IMG/VR virus record: IMGVR_UViG_3300022868_000112
Span: 1-21,893 of that record
Strand: one strand, 5' to 3'
Origin: a virus
DNA: 21,893 bases
The translations under genes were made by a program, and so were the position numbers. Under the pieces are notes generated by a model that ran no database searches, was not told the origin of the DNA, and was given only the letters and a program-made list of their open reading frames with translations. This document shows positions 19,156 to 21,893 of this stretch, one piece after another. Numbering within the stretch: the first letter of the stretch is position 1; each line of letters opens with the position of its first letter.

Positions 19156-20349
19156 TTAATAAAATGGTTTATACCCCTGTACCCCATAAGTATAAGGGAA
19201 TGATCTAACTTCGTATTGAAGTGATTTTGTTATTGCTATTCCAGTTATGATTTCATACTCTAATGATTTAGTTATTCCAGTCGGAGACAAAATATCATAC
19301 ACCAATCCTTTCTGAATTGTGCTTTCTGTTAAAATCTCATAGGCTAATGACTTTTGAATTTTAACTGGTTTTATTATTGTATATTTATCTGATTTTGTTA
19401 TTGCACTATCGGTTAAGATTTCGTATCTCAAACCTTTCGTGATAGAACTTGATGTTAAAATTTCGTATACCAAACTTTTGTTTATTCCAATACTTTTAAT
19501 CACTGTATATTTATCTGTCTTTGTGATTGCTGTGTCTGTTAAGATTTCATATTGGAGAGTCTTTTGGATATTAGTTGGAATCATTATTTGATATTCCAAT
19601 CCTTTCTCAACTTTAATTGGCATTGTAGACAAATAATAACTTAATGTTTTTTGAATTAATCCTGATGTCAGAACTGCATAATCCAAACCTTTTGTTTTTG
19701 TATCTTGATTAAAAATGTAGTATGCCAATGATTTCTCAATTGCTGACGGAGTGCTTGTTACAGTATACTTCAGAGATTTTTGAATTGCTGTGCTAGACAC
19801 TATTTCGTAGTTCATTTCTTTCTCTATTTTTGAACTAGTTAAAATTGTATATTGAATAGATTTTTGAACTATCTGTTCTGACTTCACAGAATAAATTAAA
19901 CCTTTTTCTATTACTGTTTCAATTACAATTCTATATTCCAAATCCTTTGTTATTTTTGAAGGAGTTTGTTTGATTGTATATTTTAAAGACTTCTGAATTA
20001 ATGCCTGACTTTCAACTTCATATTGAAGTGATTTTTCTATTTTTATATTTGTTAAAACTTGATACTCTAATCCTTTTTGAATGTTTGTATCTGTGATCAC
20101 AGAATAAATTAAACCTTTTTCTATTGCTGATGGTGTTTGTTTAACTGTATATTTTAAACTCTTTTGAATTGCTGTCCCACTCAATAATGTATATTTCAGA
20201 CTTTTAGTTTTTGCTGATGGTGTTTGAACTATGACATATTTAAGACTTTTTTGGATAACCTCATACGACAAATTTTCAAGTAAAATAAATTCACTTGTTT
20301 CTTTTAGAAGTCTATCGCCGTCCTCTTTGAGTAATTTATAAAACGTCAT
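19156..20349 (-). CDS. Tandem-repeat beta protein (about 25 repeats of 14-15 residues)
   Basis: 397 residues. After an N-terminal KLLKEDGDRLLKETSEFILLE segment, the entire protein is about 25 units of pattern [IV]xK[SGT]LxYx[IV] plus a 5-6 residue turn. Ile, Leu, Tyr and Val/Ile alternate as in a beta-strand per unit, so the protein likely makes a beta-solenoid or fibre. PSA and TDTA turns recur. A Tyr/Gly-rich tail (GVQGYKPFY) ends it. The N-terminal DG/LLLE motif resembles tail and head fibre proteins of uncultured phages. It lies between the LamG gene and the connector, so it may decorate the capsid. Function unknown. Confidence 0.75.
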   Translation of the reverse strand: MTFYKLLKEDGDRLLKETSEFILLENLSYEVIQKSLKYVIVQTPSAKTKSLKYTLLSGTAIQKSLKYTVKQTPSAIEKGLIYSVITDTNIQKGLEYQVLTNIKIEKSLQYEVESQALIQKSLKYTIKQTPSKITKDLEYRIVIETVIEKGLIYSVKSEQIVQKSIQYTILTSSKIEKEMNYEIVSSTAIQKSLKYTVTSTPSAIEKSLAYYIFNQDTKTKGLDYAVLTSGLIQKTLSYYLSTMPIKVEKGLEYQIMIPTNIQKTLQYEILTDTAITKTDKYTVIKSIGINKSLVYEILTSSSITKGLRYEILTDSAITKSDKYTIIKPVKIQKSLAYEILTESTIQKGLVYDILSPTGITKSLEYEIITGIAITKSLQYEVRSFPYTYGVQGYKPFY

Positions 20350-20357
20350 AAATAATT

Positions 20358-21119
20358 TTATTCTAATCCATTGATACTCTTAATACTCGCTATCGCTAAT
20401 CCATTCCTAGATTTGATTGATGCTTTTGCTAATCCGTTTATTGATTTTATTGATGAACCAACAAAAGGAACATCTGTGCTAAATGTTGCTGAATTATTAT
20501 TCGTTAAAGTATTTCCATTTCCTGTAGCGTCTACTAAAGAATTATTTAAATGCCATAGACCCATTGTATTTGCGTCTGTCGTAAATTCTTTTGTTTGGAC
20601 TGTAATAGTTCTAATAGTATCCGATATTCTTATTTCGTCCATAAGTCCGTCATAATAATGGCCTGTTCCCCATAAACTTCCTATATATAAATCTGCCCCT
20701 GCGTCTACTGTCCTTGTATAAGAAAGTGTTTGATTTTCTCCTTGCTGTGAACTACCTACATAGAATTTTACAGTGTTGGTTGCTATCGTAATACCTATTT
20801 TATACCAAACTCCCGTCGAAGGCGTCCACACTACCTCTACTCTTTCACCTTCGTCTGATGAGTTTCTATGAAAATATGCAAGTGTTAATCCTAATACTGC
20901 ATCTTTTCTTAACATTAAGAGATAATCATAATAACTACCAGTAGGATTACCGTGCATTATAATTATTTGTTGATCTCCGTCTACAGTTGGAACGCTTTCA
21001 AATTTTACTAACATCTCTAAAGAAATATCTCCGTCAATTCCTAAATCTGCTGAGGGGGTTAAATCTGAAAGATATTGAGATGAACTTAATTCTAAATCTA
21101 TAGATTTCGTATTTGCCAT
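20358..21119 (-). CDS. LamG/concanavalin-like lectin-fold structural protein
   Basis: 253 residues. Residues 25-200 show the LamG jelly-roll pattern: DISLEMLVKFESV, LLMLRKDAVLGLTLAYFH, VWYKIGITIATNTVKFYVG, ADLYIGSLWG and the closing YDGLMDEIRISDTIRT. Then WHLNNSLVDATGNGNTLT. The last 30 residues repeat IKS(I/R)NGLA three times, a short repeat also seen at the ends of many phage surface proteins and probably used for oligomer formation. It likely binds sugars on a host surface. It starts one base after a small membrane-like gene. The position in the head module suggests a head decoration protein. Confidence 0.8.
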   Translation of the reverse strand: MANTKSIDLELSSSQYLSDLTPSADLGIDGDISLEMLVKFESVPTVDGDQQIIIMHGNPTGSYYDYLLMLRKDAVLGLTLAYFHRNSSDEGERVEVVWTPSTGVWYKIGITIATNTVKFYVGSSQQGENQTLSYTRTVDAGADLYIGSLWGTGHYYDGLMDEIRISDTIRTITVQTKEFTTDANTMGLWHLNNSLVDATGNGNTLTNNNSATFSTDVPFVGSSIKSINGLAKASIKSRNGLAIASIKSINGLE

Positions 21120-21120
21120 A

Positions 21121-21237
21121 TTATACTTTTAAATAAATACCGATTAGTAATGCCGACCAGAGTAAAATAACTGGGATTATAAATAGAACCTCTAAGTGCC
21201 AAAATTCGCTGAACTTTTGTTTCTTTGGTAATTTCAT
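21121..21237 (-). CDS. 38-residue single-helix mini-protein
   Basis: From the ATG at 21237 (4 bases after the previous stop). A longer frame to 21351 runs through the upstream gene and is not preferred. Content: a basic head (MKLPKKQKFSEF) and one hydrophobic helix (LEVLFIIPVILLWSALLIGIYL). It could be a virion membrane or capsid-associated peptide; no family known. The stop is one base before the LamG gene start. Confidence 0.55.
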   Translation of the reverse strand: MKLPKKQKFSEFWHLEVLFIIPVILLWSALLIGIYLKV

Positions 21238-21241
21238 AATT

Positions 21242-21865
21242 TTAAGAGTGGACAATATAAGAGTTATCTGGGTTCCATAGAAGGTCTTCTGCTGTAACTG
21301 CATAACCGCAAACACGAATACAGAAATTGGCACTACTCGGCTGAGCCACAACTAAATCTCCTGCTGTATCTGAAAGATAAACTGGAGCTCCTGCTGTAAA
21401 TTCTGGGAAACCTAAACTTCTTACTTTTCCATAAAGTAACATTTCTGAAGCGTCTGTATCGTCCCCAGCAACTAAACAAATACCAAGTTGTTTGCTAAAA
21501 CCAGTGTCTGTTCCGTCTAGTATTCCGTCATTCTTATCCCACTTGCCGTCTGAAGCCAAGAAACATACCTCTCCTTGAGCAACTGTTGAGCCAAGAGTAA
21601 CTGCTATTACAATTCCTGACCAAGTTTCATCTTCTGAAAGAACTGCATCTAATTTAATATCTGTTTCTCCTAACTGGATATCTCCTGTCATTGTTCCACC
21701 TGCTAAAGACAAATACAAAGTATCAAAATAAGTTTTTAGAGTTGCTTTGATATTCGCCCAAGTCAATTTCTTTGTTACTCCTGAAACTGTGTCGACAATA
21801 GGGACAACATCCGCATCTATCGGAGGTGTATAATTGTCTAACTCTGTTATTTTTTGATCACTCAT
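21242..21865 (-). CDS. Structural protein: fibre-type N-terminus and DUF2190-like barrel
   Basis: 207 residues. N-terminus 'ITELDNYTPPIDADVVPIVD' then 'KKLTWANIKATLKTYFDTLY' and LSLAGGTMTGDI, the 'GG.mtG.i' motif of phage fibre proteins. From about 80, GSTVAQGEVCFLASDGKWDK and later LGICLVAGDDTDASEMLLYG fit a DUF2190-type capsid cement barrel. It may be a decoration or fibre protein. The start follows AT-rich leader TAAAATAAAATT, a -10-like TAAAAT 6 nt before the ATG. Upstream genes (capsid, portal) are presumably just outside the window. Confidence 0.7.
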   Translation of the reverse strand: MSDQKITELDNYTPPIDADVVPIVDTVSGVTKKLTWANIKATLKTYFDTLYLSLAGGTMTGDIQLGETDIKLDAVLSEDETWSGIVIAVTLGSTVAQGEVCFLASDGKWDKNDGILDGTDTGFSKQLGICLVAGDDTDASEMLLYGKVRSLGFPEFTAGAPVYLSDTAGDLVVAQPSSANFCIRVCGYAVTAEDLLWNPDNSYIVHS

Positions 21866-21893
21866 AATTTTATTTTAATTTAAATTGTGGTAA

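Noticed and set aside
19156-20349. CRISPR-like or DNA tandem-repeat array
   Set aside because: The periodicity is at protein level (14-15 residues, diverged DNA) and lies in an intact reading frame; there are no identical repeats with unique spacers.
21238-21351. N-terminal extension of the 38-residue mini-protein
   Set aside because: It would overlap the fibre/DUF2190 gene by over 100 bases out of frame; the ATG just after that gene's stop is more natural.
1-21893. Recoded stop codons (UGA as Gly/Trp)
   Set aside because: Several genes end in TGA within ATGA overlaps with clear downstream starts, so UGA terminates here.

Overview
The window is about 21.9 kb of an AT-rich genome of a siphovirus-like phage or prophage. 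Every convincing gene lies on the minus strand, so transcription runs from the right end (structural genes) to the left end (recombination and replication genes). UGA works as a normal stop in many ATGA overlaps, so the UGA-to-glycine code of Gracilibacteria and Absconditabacteria is excluded. The host is probably a Patescibacteria/CPR bacterium, perhaps Parcubacteria. This inference rests on the lysin's C-terminal peptidoglycan-binding domain, a secreted coiled-coil protein of Parcubacteria style, and the near absence of Shine-Dalgarno sequences. Terminase, portal, capsid, integrase and repressor genes are not in the window.

Layout in transcription order: (1) 21.9-19.2 kb: a DUF2190/fibre-like protein, a one-helix mini-protein, a LamG lectin-fold protein and a protein of about 25 repeats of 14-15 residues, apparently head decoration or adhesion proteins. 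(2) 19.1-17.35 kb: head-tail connector, closure protein, HK97 gp10-like protein and tail terminator. (3) 17.3-11.2 kb: small protein, tail tube, tail chaperone with a programmed -1 frameshift, tape measure, distal tail protein with an extra beta domain, tail hub, and a coiled-coil/membrane protein. (4) 11.2-10.56 kb: three small genes that, unlike all others, have strong Shine-Dalgarno sequences, so probably an acquired cassette. (5) 10.46-9.23 kb: lysis, with a papain-like lysin and a holin-like protein. (6) 9.2-8.1 kb: an HNH and a GIY-YIG endonuclease gene flanking a non-coding island with two apparent tandem small-RNA genes. (7) 7.9-0 kb: early module with SSB, zinc-ribbon proteins, SNF2 helicase, HTH protein, coiled-coil protein, Bet annealase, PD-(D/E)XK nuclease, NinG, NinB-like protein and a replication-initiator-like protein.

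The most unusual content is regulatory. Two putative small RNAs, each with an extended -10 promoter and an intrinsic terminator, carry segments complementary to the leaders of several phage genes; the best match is 19 paired bases with one bulge, just upstream of the tail-chaperone start codon. Five genes have a perfect TATAAT exactly 6 nt before the ATG, which implies leaderless mRNAs. A 14-bp element sits exactly 5 bp upstream of two early promoters. The ssb gene is preceded by an elaborate RNA fold: a 19-bp closing stem with three hairpins, two of which have complementary loops.
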